From the NCBI GenBank assembly GCA_017404325.1, contig JAFRCO010000013.1, forward strand, positions 1 to 64,000: a stretch of 64,000 nucleotides of DNA, written 5' to 3'. The DNA is from Candidatus Saccharimonadota bacterium. Its GTDB lineage: Bacteria > Patescibacteriota > Saccharimonadia > Saccharimonadales > Saccharimonadaceae. Positions 25,880 through 34,609 of the stretch are shown here, one piece after another. Below the pieces are notes generated by a model that was given only the letters and a program-made list of their open reading frames with translations, made no database searches and had not been told where the DNA came from. The position numbers and the translations under genes were made by a program. Every line of letters begins with the position of its first letter. The stretch's first letter is position 1.

Positions 25880-26692
25880 ATGGGTATACCTCGTGTATTC
25901 AATAAAAAAAATCGCATTCTTTTAGCAGAACTCACTAAAACTGATTTCAAACTTAGATATCAAGGTTCAGTGCTTGGTTATTTATGGGCACTTCTTCGTC
26001 CTCTTATGATGTTTGCTATCCTTTATATTGTGTTCGCAAAACTACTAAGATTTGGCAACAATATCCCCCACTACCCAGTATATTTACTTTGTGGTACTAC
26101 TATGTGGAGTTTCTTCACCGAATGCACATCGCAAGGAATTCAAGCCATGGTGGTGCGTGGAGACTTAATTCGTAAAATTAGCTTCCCGAAATACATTGTT
26201 GTAATCTCTTCAACTTTTACAGCAGTAATCAATATGCTAATCAATTTACTTGTAATTATTATTTTTGCCATCATTAATGGAGTCACGCCCAGTTTAAGCT
26301 GGCTACTTGTTCCTTTATCGTTACTCGAACTTTATGTTTTATCCCTCGGAATTACTTTTTTACTTGGAGCCATTAACGTTAAGTATCGTGATATTACTGC
26401 AATTTGGGATGTTTGCATTCAAGCGCTTTTTTACGCAGTACCCATTATTTATCCTATTTCTATGGTAATAGAAGTTAGCCCTTTAGCAGCTAAAATAATT
26501 CTCCTTAATCCAATTGCTCAAGCCATCCAAGATATTCGCCACAATTTAATTACTCCAATGACCACTACAACCTGGGAGATTATTGGTAATTTCTGGTTAC
26601 AAATCTTACCAATTATCCTAGTTATTGTTCTACTTATCTTAGCTGCATTATACTTCAGAAAGAAATCCAAATTCTTTGCGGAGGAAATCTAA
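25880..26692 (+). CDS. ABC-2 type polysaccharide/teichoic acid export permease (TagG/Wzm-like), 270 aa
   Basis: A six-helix ABC-2 permease. Its N-terminal amphipathic part and coupling sequence (LTKTDFKLRYQGSVLGYLWA) are typical of O-antigen/teichoic acid exporters, as are SFPKYIVVISS and VKYRDI. The last motif is the family's LNP (LLNPIAQAIQDIR). It flips a completed lipid-linked polymer across the membrane together with the ATPase encoded next, whose ATG directly follows its stop. The length fits the family (about 260-280). Confidence 0.9.
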   Translation: MGIPRVFNKKNRILLAELTKTDFKLRYQGSVLGYLWALLRPLMMFAILYIVFAKLLRFGNNIPHYPVYLLCGTTMWSFFTECTSQGIQAMVVRGDLIRKISFPKYIVVISSTFTAVINMLINLLVIIIFAIINGVTPSLSWLLVPLSLLELYVLSLGITFLLGAINVKYRDITAIWDVCIQALFYAVPIIYPISMVIEVSPLAAKIILLNPIAQAIQDIRHNLITPMTTTTWEIIGNFWLQILPIILVIVLLILAALYFRKKSKFFAEEI

Positions 26693-27931
26693 ATGAAAAC
26701 CAAAACAGGCACTCGACAAGTCATCCAAAACCCAAATAATGACATTGCCATCAGTGTAACCAAGCTTTATAAAAGCTTCAAATTACCTACTGAAAGGGCT
26801 TACGGCGTTAAGCAAGCCATTTTTAATAGAATAATTGGCATTAAAGGCTATAAAAAGCAGAATGTTTTAAATGGCATCGATCTCGAAATAAAGAAAGGAG
26901 AATTCGTTGGCATAGTTGGGCGCAATGGATCCGGCAAATCAACCCTACTTAAAATTCTTGCTGGTATTTATTATCCAGAAAAAGGCAATATCACAATCAA
27001 TGGAAGTTTAATCCCTTTTATTGAACTCGGCGTCGGTTTTAATCCAGAGCTAACCGGACGAGAAAATGTATATTTAAATGGTGCTCTACTCGGCTTTTCC
27101 AACAAAGAAATAGACGAAATGTATGATGAAATCGTCGAATTCGCCGAACTAGAAGATTTTATGGATCAAAAACTTAAAAATTTTTCCTCTGGCATGCAAG
27201 TTCGTCTAGCTTTTTCGATTGCCATAAAAGCTGAAGGTGATATTTTAGTCCTTGATGAAGTTTTAGCCGTTGGCGATGAGGCTTTTCAAGTTAAATGTAA
27301 CCAATTTTTTAATAAAATAAAAAAAGATAAATCAAAAACTGTTATTCTGGTTTCTCACTCTATGGCATCAGTACGCCAATTTTGTAGCCGTGCTATATTA
27401 ATTCGCAATGGCAGAGTAGAAATTGATGGTACTCCAGAAGATGTTGCAAACAGTTATAGCCTAGAAAACGCCCAAAATTTCAGGTCTTCTACATCCGACA
27501 TCCCAGAATCAAAATCTATTATCAAAGATCTTAAAATCAATCCTTTATCTTCCGACCAAGTTACACAAAAAGATTCCATTAAGCTTGATATTTCTTATTC
27601 GGTTCAAGAAAATGTTGACACTTTCGTTGCAGTCACTTTATGGGATATCATGCGCGGTCAACCATTGCTTAATAGTAATTCTAAATCTCATCTTTGTTCT
27701 GGTTCCGGACAAAAATCCCTTATCTTCTCAACCAACCTTACAGAACTTAATGATGCTAATATTCGTGTTTATGTTTCCATTAAAAACTCCGTCGACGAAA
27801 CTTTAGTCTTTGCTCCAGACGAAAATTCACCTACCCTAATATTGCGTCGCAGTGATTATCCTGATGCCAACAACAAAACTACCAACGCCGTCTTATTTAA
27901 CCGCGGAAGCTTTAAAATCAATAAAGATTAA
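26693..27931 (+). CDS. ABC exporter ATPase with C-terminal Wzt-like domain (TagH/Wzt-like), 412 aa
   Basis: The ATPase domain (about residues 15-255) has Walker A GRNGSGKST, the signature NFSSGMQVRLA and Walker B ILVLDEVLAVGDEAF. The block ELTGRENVYLNG is characteristic of polysaccharide exporters. Residues 275-412 form an extra beta-rich domain like the carbohydrate-binding end of Wzt, which in O-antigen systems recognises the modified end of the glycan. If it does so here, the exported polymer carries a specific terminal modification. It forms the transporter with the permease just upstream. Confidence 0.9.
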   Translation: MKTKTGTRQVIQNPNNDIAISVTKLYKSFKLPTERAYGVKQAIFNRIIGIKGYKKQNVLNGIDLEIKKGEFVGIVGRNGSGKSTLLKILAGIYYPEKGNITINGSLIPFIELGVGFNPELTGRENVYLNGALLGFSNKEIDEMYDEIVEFAELEDFMDQKLKNFSSGMQVRLAFSIAIKAEGDILVLDEVLAVGDEAFQVKCNQFFNKIKKDKSKTVILVSHSMASVRQFCSRAILIRNGRVEIDGTPEDVANSYSLENAQNFRSSTSDIPESKSIIKDLKINPLSSDQVTQKDSIKLDISYSVQENVDTFVAVTLWDIMRGQPLLNSNSKSHLCSGSGQKSLIFSTNLTELNDANIRVYVSIKNSVDETLVFAPDENSPTLILRRSDYPDANNKTTNAVLFNRGSFKINKD

Positions 27932-27962
27932 CGACTTTAATCTAGAAAATACCCTTACTAAT

Positions 27963-29105
27963 CTATTTAGCTAACTTCTCCACTAATTCCAAAGCATTTT
28001 TTATAGCTTTATCCATATCCCAATATTTATAAGCCCCAAGTCTTCCGCCCAATATTAGATTCGGATATCGTTCTTTCACTAATGCCACATATTTATCATA
28101 CAGTTTCGCTGACTCTGGATTATCTACTGGATAATACGCCTCACCACCTTTTTCAAAATCCGCTGGGTATTCTTTTGAAACAAACGACATCTTTTGTCCT
28201 ACTATCTCCGGCTGATGAATCTGATAATATTTATAATCATGTGCCCTAGTATACGGCACTTCTTTATCCGCTTCATTAATTACTGCTTCGCCTAGTCCGT
28301 TCTCCGTTTTTTCTTCTTCAAATCTTAGCGACCTCCATGGCAATACTCCTAATTCATAATCTAGCAGTTCGTCTATTTGGCCACAATAAATAATTTTTAC
28401 TTCTTCAGGAATTTCATCTTTTATTTCTTTAAAATCAGTTTCTAGTTTCACCTCAATATTTTCGTTTTCTAACATTTTTTCTACTATTTTTGTGTACCCT
28501 TCACACGGTATTCCTTGATGCTTTGCCGTCATAAAGTATCGATTATCATGCGAAAACCTTACCGGAATCCGGCTTAAGATTTCCGCCGATAGATTTGTCG
28601 CTGCCGTATTCCATTGTTTTTCTGTGTAATTTTTTAAGAAAGCTTCGTATAGTTTTTCGCCAACTAAACTAATTCCCTTTTCCTCGAAATTCTTCGGCTC
28701 ATTTATTCCATATTTTTCGCTATCTCTTCTCGCCTCTTCAGCCACAAATTTTTCCGCTTCTGCCGCATCCATATTCGCACCATATAATAAATTAATTGTG
28801 TCTAAATTAATTGGCATTGGATACAATTTACCTTCATGTCGCGTATCTACTGTATGAGTATAATCATTAAACTCAGTAAACCGAGTAATATAATCCCACA
28901 CTTCATCCATCTCAGTGTGAAAAATATGCGACCCATATTTATGAACTTCTATCCCAGTTTCTTTATCCGTATAAGTATAAATATTACCAGCCACATATGG
29001 GCGTCTATCAATTACTAAAACTTTTTTTCCTTTACTGGCCAGCCTCTCCGCTACCGTCGCACCAAATATACCCGCCCCAACTATTAAATAATTAAAATTA
29101 TTCAT
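27963..29105 (-). CDS. glf: UDP-galactopyranose mutase, 380 aa
   Basis: A flavoenzyme that converts UDP-galactopyranose to UDP-galactofuranose. It has the FAD-binding loop VGAGIFGATVAERLASKG at residues 8-25, the family blocks HKYGSHIFHT and NNLNLYKE-like regions (YTEKQWNTAATNLSAEILSRIPVR), and EYPADFEKGGEAYYP near the end. UDP-Gal would come from GalE. It overlaps the next upstream glycosyltransferase by 4 bases. Its presence implies galactofuranose in a surface glycan. Confidence 0.95.
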   Translation of the reverse strand: MNNFNYLIVGAGIFGATVAERLASKGKKVLVIDRRPYVAGNIYTYTDKETGIEVHKYGSHIFHTEMDEVWDYITRFTEFNDYTHTVDTRHEGKLYPMPINLDTINLLYGANMDAAEAEKFVAEEARRDSEKYGINEPKNFEEKGISLVGEKLYEAFLKNYTEKQWNTAATNLSAEILSRIPVRFSHDNRYFMTAKHQGIPCEGYTKIVEKMLENENIEVKLETDFKEIKDEIPEEVKIIYCGQIDELLDYELGVLPWRSLRFEEEKTENGLGEAVINEADKEVPYTRAHDYKYYQIHQPEIVGQKMSFVSKEYPADFEKGGEAYYPVDNPESAKLYDKYVALVKERYPNLILGGRLGAYKYWDMDKAIKNALELVEKLAK

Positions 29106-30094
29106 TTTATTTTCCTCCTTACTTTTCCTATCGCACTTCTCATCTTTTTCATTGCTTTTACAAAAGGGTTCATATTTATTATCTCGCCCACAGCATTCTT
29201 CATTTTTATAGTCGTCGGCGGATAATCTTTTTTATGGTCATTAATAAACTTTTTTGCAATGCCTAGAATCTTCTTTCTATATTGTTTCGAGGAATGATTA
29301 TAAGAAAACCAAAAACTCTCCACAAACTGTGTCCAAAAAAGATTCATATGCTCTTTCAAAAAACCATTCTTTTCGTAAAAACTAAACAATTTTTGGGCAA
29401 TTAAAAGATGATCTGGAGAATAAATATCGCCGTCAAAATTATCAGACATTATAGAATCATCATGCCTAATGTAATAATAAAGTTTTTCGTTAACAAAATA
29501 AGCTTTCTTTGAAACACTCATGTAGGCATTATAAAAATAATAATCTTCATTGTTTAATTGTTCTGGAAAACTAATACCATATTTTTCAATAATACTCTTA
29601 CGAAAAATTTTATTACAAACTGAGGTATCGGTTTTATGTATCACTTCATCTGATATTTCTTGTTCCTTATTAAAGTCAAGATTGTAATAAATATCATCAC
29701 TATATTTAATTTCATTATGCGCTAAATATTCTACTTTAATCCCACAAATAGCAATATCTATCTCTTTAGTCATTGCCTTATACATCTTTTCACACATAGT
29801 TAAATCAAACAAATCATCCGAATCACAAAACATGATGTATTCAGCCCTGCACTGTTTTAAACCGGCGTTCCTAGACGTTGAACACCCACCATTGTCTTTA
29901 TTCATTACTTTTATTCGTTTATCTTTTTTAGCATATTCAGCCAACACTTTTTCTGTGCCATCCGTAGAGCCATCGTTCACACAAATAATATCAATATCTC
30001 GTATTGTCTGCCCTAACAAATTATCCAAAGTTTTTGCAATATATTCACGCCTATTATAAATTGGCACTATAATGCTAATTTTTGGTTTTTGCAT
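29102..30094 (-). CDS. Family 2 glycosyltransferase, 330 aa
   Basis: The N-terminal GT-A domain starts KISIIVPIYNRREYI, with VNDGSTDGTEKVL for UDP binding and the metal motif CDSDDLF. A long C-terminal region (residues 190-330), rich in Tyr, Phe and Lys, ends with a strongly basic tail (KKMRSAIGKVRRKIK), probably membrane-associated. Co-transcribed with glf, so a galactofuranosyl or related transfer is a reasonable guess. It overlaps the upstream glycosyltransferase gene by 20 bases. Confidence 0.9.
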   Translation of the reverse strand: MQKPKISIIVPIYNRREYIAKTLDNLLGQTIRDIDIICVNDGSTDGTEKVLAEYAKKDKRIKVMNKDNGGCSTSRNAGLKQCRAEYIMFCDSDDLFDLTMCEKMYKAMTKEIDIAICGIKVEYLAHNEIKYSDDIYYNLDFNKEQEISDEVIHKTDTSVCNKIFRKSIIEKYGISFPEQLNNEDYYFYNAYMSVSKKAYFVNEKLYYYIRHDDSIMSDNFDGDIYSPDHLLIAQKLFSFYEKNGFLKEHMNLFWTQFVESFWFSYNHSSKQYRKKILGIAKKFINDHKKDYPPTTIKMKNAVGEIINMNPFVKAMKKMRSAIGKVRRKIK

Positions 30095-31127
30095 TATTTT
30101 TTCCTAAAATACTATGTTTTACTTTTCGAGCAACACTATAAGCCTTAGTTTTGGCAGTATGTAGTGGTCTTAAAACTACATATGTTTTTGGATGTTTTAT
30201 TGCCATATATCGTACATTGTGTTTTCCTATTCGATCAAGTTTTTTCGGTTCAAGCCATCCCATTTTTTCCGCTCTTTTATATTCTTTTTCAACCGTATCT
30301 GCAAACTCTAAAGCCGCTTTAAATTTTAGTCGATGAAGATTCCAAATGTACCCACCAGTTTTAGCTGTAAACATTGTCGAGCCAAACTCGTCAATCAATC
30401 CTTTTTCTTTTAAATATCTTTCTATTTCTTCATATTCTTCTTGGACACAGTGAATTTTATTAGAATCTTTAACAGACGAATTCGAGTTATCTTGTCGGTA
30501 GTGCAGAAAAGCTCTTTTTACAAAATAAACTCGATGTGCTGAAGCCCAAACTTTAAAATTAAAACCAGTATCTTGATAAGAAGCTCCTGGTGTAGGTAAA
30601 AAATTAATATTATTTTCCTCTAAAAACCCTCTTTTATAAATAGCCGCCCAAATGCATGGTGGCTGATAAAAAATCAGACGATTTTTAGCTGGATCAATCA
30701 CTTTACCAATTTCCCTTGTTGGGAACAATTTACTAACGCCCTCATCCGTTTTAGTTGCGCCAAAATATTCATAAAAATTACTCTTAACAACTTCCACATT
30801 CTCTTTTTTCGCTATATCATATAGTTTTTCAAAAGCATCTAAATCAATAAAATCATCCGACTCTACAATTCCTACATATTCACCTTTTGCCTTTTTCAGC
30901 CCACGATTCATTGAATCGCCATATCCAGAGTTCGCTTTATCGATAATAACAACTCTTTTATCTTTCTTCGCATATTCCTTCGCAATTTTTAAAGTATTAT
31001 CTTTTGATCCATCATTTATACAAATGATCTCAATTTCTTTTAAAGTTTGATTAACTAAACTGTCGAGACATTCCTCTAGGAACTTTTCGACATTATACAT
31101 TGGAACTAAAATTGACACCTTTATCAT
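30075..31127 (-). CDS. Family 2 glycosyltransferase, 350 aa
   Basis: The start is set at ATG 31127 (MIKVSILVPMYNVEKFL). An upstream in-frame ATG at 31136 lies within the -10 box TATAAT (31135-31140). Motifs are INDGSKDNTL for nucleotide binding and VESDDFID for metal. The C-terminal half is unrecognised, with a basic end. It is the first gene of the leftward GT2-GT2-glf operon. The donor and acceptor are unknown. Confidence 0.9.
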   Translation of the reverse strand: MIKVSILVPMYNVEKFLEECLDSLVNQTLKEIEIICINDGSKDNTLKIAKEYAKKDKRVVIIDKANSGYGDSMNRGLKKAKGEYVGIVESDDFIDLDAFEKLYDIAKKENVEVVKSNFYEYFGATKTDEGVSKLFPTREIGKVIDPAKNRLIFYQPPCIWAAIYKRGFLEENNINFLPTPGASYQDTGFNFKVWASAHRVYFVKRAFLHYRQDNSNSSVKDSNKIHCVQEEYEEIERYLKEKGLIDEFGSTMFTAKTGGYIWNLHRLKFKAALEFADTVEKEYKRAEKMGWLEPKKLDRIGKHNVRYMAIKHPKTYVVLRPLHTAKTKAYSVARKVKHSILGKNNAKTKN

Positions 31128-31134
31128 ATAAGAC

Positions 31135-31140
31135 ATTATA
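31135..31140 (-). promoter_or_regulatory. -10 box of the GT2-GT2-glf operon
   Basis: TATAAT on the minus strand, 7 bases before ATG 31127. Confidence 0.6.
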
Positions 31141-31182
31141 CCACGCTCACCTTACTTTTAGGCGTACTTCCTTAAAACATAG

Positions 31183-31188
31183 TATAAT
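31183..31188 (+). promoter_or_regulatory. -10 box of the sulfatase-fold gene
   Basis: TATAAT ends 7 bases before ATG 31196; leaderless start predicted. It diverges from the box at 31135-31140. Confidence 0.6.
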
Positions 31189-31195
31189 AAGGTGT

Positions 31196-32860
31196 ATGAA
31201 AAAGTTTTATGAAAAGGCTAAGCCATTACTTTCAATCTTATTATTATGTGTAATCTTTAGTTTTATGTTGGTCATTTTTGAACCAATTTCTCTTTATGCG
31301 AACAATACCAACGATTTTTGGTTCGATTTGTATGATATGTTACCAGAACTACTCCCTGCCTTTGTTATACTGGCCGTCGGATCGTTTTTAATATTTGGTT
31401 TAATATACTTTATTAGTTTTAAACTTTTTAAAAAGCCTGCCATTTTTTACATCTTATCTTTGTTGTTTTTTGCCTTTTTTATTATTACTTATATTCAAGG
31501 AAACTTCCTGTCCGGTTCTCTCCCCGGACTAAATGGCAATCCCTTCAATTGGCGAGAGTATAAAGTCGAGACAGCTATATCAATCATCCTTTGGGCCGTA
31601 GTGTTCATCGCATTATTTATTGCTATTAAAAAATTATCAAGTAAAAAAGTATTCACTATTATTCCTGCAATTACTTTGGTTGTTTTTGCAATGCTTTTCG
31701 TTTCTCTAATTACCACACTTGCAACCACACGCGCTCTAGAAGATAAAAATACATCCAAAGCTACACTTGATTATTATAACCAAGTTTCAAATCAACAAAA
31801 TTTCTTTATCTTCTTAGTCGATGCAATCGACTCTCGTTCTTTTGATGCTTTGTTAAAAGACTCTTCTGATTATCAAAAAACTTTTAAAGACTTCAGTTAT
31901 TACCAAGATACTTTGTCATATTATCCTTATACAAGAGATTCAATCCCACAAATATTCTATTCTACTCCAAACGAAAATGAAACCGAATTTGATGACTATT
32001 CACGCAAAGCTTTTTCTGAATCACCCATTATTAACAGTCTAGCTAGCGAAAAATATAATATGTACTTCTATGACGACCAAGTCATCATGAGCGCTGACAC
32101 AGCTGAACTATTTAAAAACATGTCTAATGCCACAAGAATCAATTCTTCTAACTTTTTGTATGAAATCTTTAGGTATGATTTATTTAAATATTTACCTTTC
32201 CCATTAAAAGGAAAAGCCCACATTGAAAATTCGAACTTCTGGACTGCAGATCTCGAAGAAGGACATAATGAATTCGTATGGGGAGACCGCGTTAATTATA
32301 ATATCTACAAAAATGAACCTTTAGAAATAGTAGACGACAAAGTCTTCCACTTCATCCATCTAGAAGGCGCCCATATCTGGTTTAACTTAGACGAAGACCT
32401 TAATCCTATTGATAAAACAAAAGGGACCTATTCCCAAAAACAAGCTGCAACCATGAAAGTTATCAAAGCTTATATTGATAGATTAAAAAAAGCCGATGTA
32501 TATGATAAGTCATCTATAGTTATTATGTCCGATCATGGCTATATGGATGGTGTTTGGGAATATGACTACATTTTGAATCGTTTCAACCCATCGCTGTATA
32601 TTAAAGGTGTTAACGAACATCACAACCAAATGGTGCGTTCTGATAAACCAATTTCTTTCGCTGACCTTAGTGATGCTTTTGAGCAATTGCGCCTCGGGGC
32701 GAAAAGTACTGAATTGTTCCAAAATATCAACAGTCCTAGAACACGTACGCTTATATATTATATATGGAACCAAGAAAACCATATGGTTGAATACACAACC
32801 GAAGGTAAGGCCTGGGACGACACCTCTATGGTTGAAACCGGACGAATATTTGATAGATAA
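31196..32860 (+). CDS. Membrane-anchored sulfatase-fold enzyme (phosphoglycerol/phosphoethanolamine transferase-like), 554 aa
   Basis: Five membrane helices in the first about 185 residues are followed by an extracellular alkaline-phosphatase-superfamily domain. The first metal-site Asp is in FIFLVDAIDSRSFDAL and the nucleophile is probably Thr in YPYTRDSIPQ. The second metal site is VIMSDHGYMDG, with His in FIHLEGAHIWF. The layout resembles lipoteichoic acid synthase (LtaS) and phosphoethanolamine transferases, but the nucleophile region differs from the classic LtaS motif, so the group transferred is uncertain. The longer frame from 31100 is excluded by the -10 box. Confidence 0.8.
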   Translation: MKKFYEKAKPLLSILLLCVIFSFMLVIFEPISLYANNTNDFWFDLYDMLPELLPAFVILAVGSFLIFGLIYFISFKLFKKPAIFYILSLLFFAFFIITYIQGNFLSGSLPGLNGNPFNWREYKVETAISIILWAVVFIALFIAIKKLSSKKVFTIIPAITLVVFAMLFVSLITTLATTRALEDKNTSKATLDYYNQVSNQQNFFIFLVDAIDSRSFDALLKDSSDYQKTFKDFSYYQDTLSYYPYTRDSIPQIFYSTPNENETEFDDYSRKAFSESPIINSLASEKYNMYFYDDQVIMSADTAELFKNMSNATRINSSNFLYEIFRYDLFKYLPFPLKGKAHIENSNFWTADLEEGHNEFVWGDRVNYNIYKNEPLEIVDDKVFHFIHLEGAHIWFNLDEDLNPIDKTKGTYSQKQAATMKVIKAYIDRLKKADVYDKSSIVIMSDHGYMDGVWEYDYILNRFNPSLYIKGVNEHHNQMVRSDKPISFADLSDAFEQLRLGAKSTELFQNINSPRTRTLIYYIWNQENHMVEYTTEGKAWDDTSMVETGRIFDR

Positions 32861-32901
32861 TCTTATAGTTCTCTATTATTCTATCTTTTGTTAAATAATG
32901 G

Positions 32902-32907
32902 TATAAT
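32902..32907 (+). promoter_or_regulatory. -10 box of the TagB/F-like gene
   Basis: TATAAT ends 10 bases before ATG 32918. Confidence 0.55.
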
Positions 32908-32917
32908 TATAGATAAG

Positions 32918-34162
32918 ATGAGTACAAAAACTATCACTACCAACTACCTTGCTTTTATATTCGATGACTTAACTGAATTCTACGCCACGCGTGAATTAAT
33001 TGATAAATTGAAACGTAAAAAAATCCCAACCGACATTATTATCCCCTTTGACAGCGGATATAACGGTTTAGCTAAGCATACCTATACTAAAATAAAAGAC
33101 TTGGGGTATAATCCGTTAAATGATGTTCCTAAAAATAAAATCTATAAAGTTCTTCTAACGCCATATCCTGAGTTGGACATTATCCAACGTACCAATTTTA
33201 TATATCACATTAGAATGCCTTACAGCACAATATCGGCTAAGCCAAACCCCACCTATAATATTGCGTCAAAAATTAACTACGATGCCATTATCTGTTTCAA
33301 TAATTATGAACCAGCCTTCCTCAATTGTTATGGCGCCGAATGTTATTCTGTACCATATTGGAAATACTCTAACTTCAAGAAAAAACCTTCAAAAAACCAA
33401 AAACCGACTCTTCTCATTCTTCCCACGTTTGGACAAGACACTAGTTGCGTCCAATATCTTTCTGACACAATGATCAATGATATTAAAAAACACTTTAAAG
33501 TTATTATAAAAGCCCATCATGCTATTCACTTTGGACAAGATGGACAAGACGCCCTTAAGAAATTAAGAGATTTTGCAGATGAATTTTATGATTCTGATAC
33601 TCCCATCACTGAACTATTAAAAACTGCAGATATTGTACTCTCTGACAACTCCGGATCCATCTTTGAATCTATTTATGCCAACACGCCAATTGTTGCTTTT
33701 TCCAAAGATCTTAATGCAAGAAGCCTAAACGGTATCGACACACTCCAATACCAACTTATGCAAGACAATATACTTCCATACACTAATGATCCTTCAAAAA
33801 TTCTCCCGCTTCTTTTATCAGCTAAAACTTATTTTAAAAAACAACAAAATATCAAGAAAAAACTTTTTCCAGAAACTAAAACCAATTCTGTAGATGTCAC
33901 CGTAAATATCCTCAAGCAATACCTGAACAAAGATAACACTAAAGATTATCGCAAAATTCTCCATGATATGATGCTTGAAGAATGGTTCAAAAATAAAAAA
34001 GATAGCCAAGAAAACCCTAAATTAAAAGCACAGATAAGTACGCTTGAAGCAAAAGTAAAACAATATGAAGCGGTTTTTGATTCCGGTGCCTATCAATTTT
34101 ATGATAAGTTAATCGCGCCATATAAAAAAATTAAAACTATGAGGAATAAGCATGAAAAATAA
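32918..34162 (+). CDS. TagB/TagF-like glycerophosphotransferase, 414 aa
   Basis: Related to the CDP-glycerol glycerophosphotransferase family. The late motif TADIVLSDNSGSIFESIYAN matches the D-x-S-S-x-x-x-E block seen in the fusion protein at 21313, and KAHHAIHFGQDG resembles the family's HPxx region. The N-terminal half is a Rossmann-like domain, and a coiled-coil (about residues 365-390) lies near the end. The start is ATG 32918. A longer frame to 32888 is upstream of the -10 box. It overlaps the tagD gene by 11 bases, a strong sign that it uses CDP-glycerol. Confidence 0.8.
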   Translation: MSTKTITTNYLAFIFDDLTEFYATRELIDKLKRKKIPTDIIIPFDSGYNGLAKHTYTKIKDLGYNPLNDVPKNKIYKVLLTPYPELDIIQRTNFIYHIRMPYSTISAKPNPTYNIASKINYDAIICFNNYEPAFLNCYGAECYSVPYWKYSNFKKKPSKNQKPTLLILPTFGQDTSCVQYLSDTMINDIKKHFKVIIKAHHAIHFGQDGQDALKKLRDFADEFYDSDTPITELLKTADIVLSDNSGSIFESIYANTPIVAFSKDLNARSLNGIDTLQYQLMQDNILPYTNDPSKILPLLLSAKTYFKKQQNIKKKLFPETKTNSVDVTVNILKQYLNKDNTKDYRKILHDMMLEEWFKNKKDSQENPKLKAQISTLEAKVKQYEAVFDSGAYQFYDKLIAPYKKIKTMRNKHEK

Positions 34163-34598
34163 TACAAAAGCAAAACCAATCATTGGCTACACGACTGGTG
34201 TTTATGACATGTTTCATATCGGACACCTTAATGTTTTACGAAATGCAAAAAAACAATGTGATTATTTAATAGTTGGCGTCAGCACAGACGAACTAGTTCA
34301 AAAAGAAAAAAACAAAACTCCAGTTATCCCCTTCGAAGAACGTAAAGCTATAGTGGAAGCTATTAAATATGTCGACAAAGTTGTCCCCCAAATTGATAAA
34401 AACAAATTCGGAGCCTGGCAGAAATATCATTTTGATAAAATGTTTGTCGGGTCGGATTGGCAAGGCACTGAAACTTGGAAAAAATTTGAACAACAATTCA
34501 AACCTTATGGTGTAGAAATCATTTATTTACCTCACACAGATGGAATATCCAGTACCGAATTAACTACCTTAATTAAAAAATTATTACCCCAAAACTAA
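34152..34598 (+). CDS. tagD: Glycerol-3-phosphate cytidylyltransferase (TagD-like), 148 aa
   Basis: Makes CDP-glycerol from CTP and glycerol-3-phosphate. It has the catalytic TGVYDMFHIGHLNVLR (HIGH), KTPVIPFEERKAI, VGSDWQG and DGISSTELT, all in the order of TagD/GCT enzymes. The length is close to the family (130-150). It is translationally coupled to the upstream TagB/F-like gene. A second TagD-like domain is fused to an oxidoreductase at 24513, so two different CDP-activated units may be made. Confidence 0.93.
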   Translation: MKNNTKAKPIIGYTTGVYDMFHIGHLNVLRNAKKQCDYLIVGVSTDELVQKEKNKTPVIPFEERKAIVEAIKYVDKVVPQIDKNKFGAWQKYHFDKMFVGSDWQGTETWKKFEQQFKPYGVEIIYLPHTDGISSTELTTLIKKLLPQN

Positions 34599-34609
34599 GG
34601 AGTTTTCTC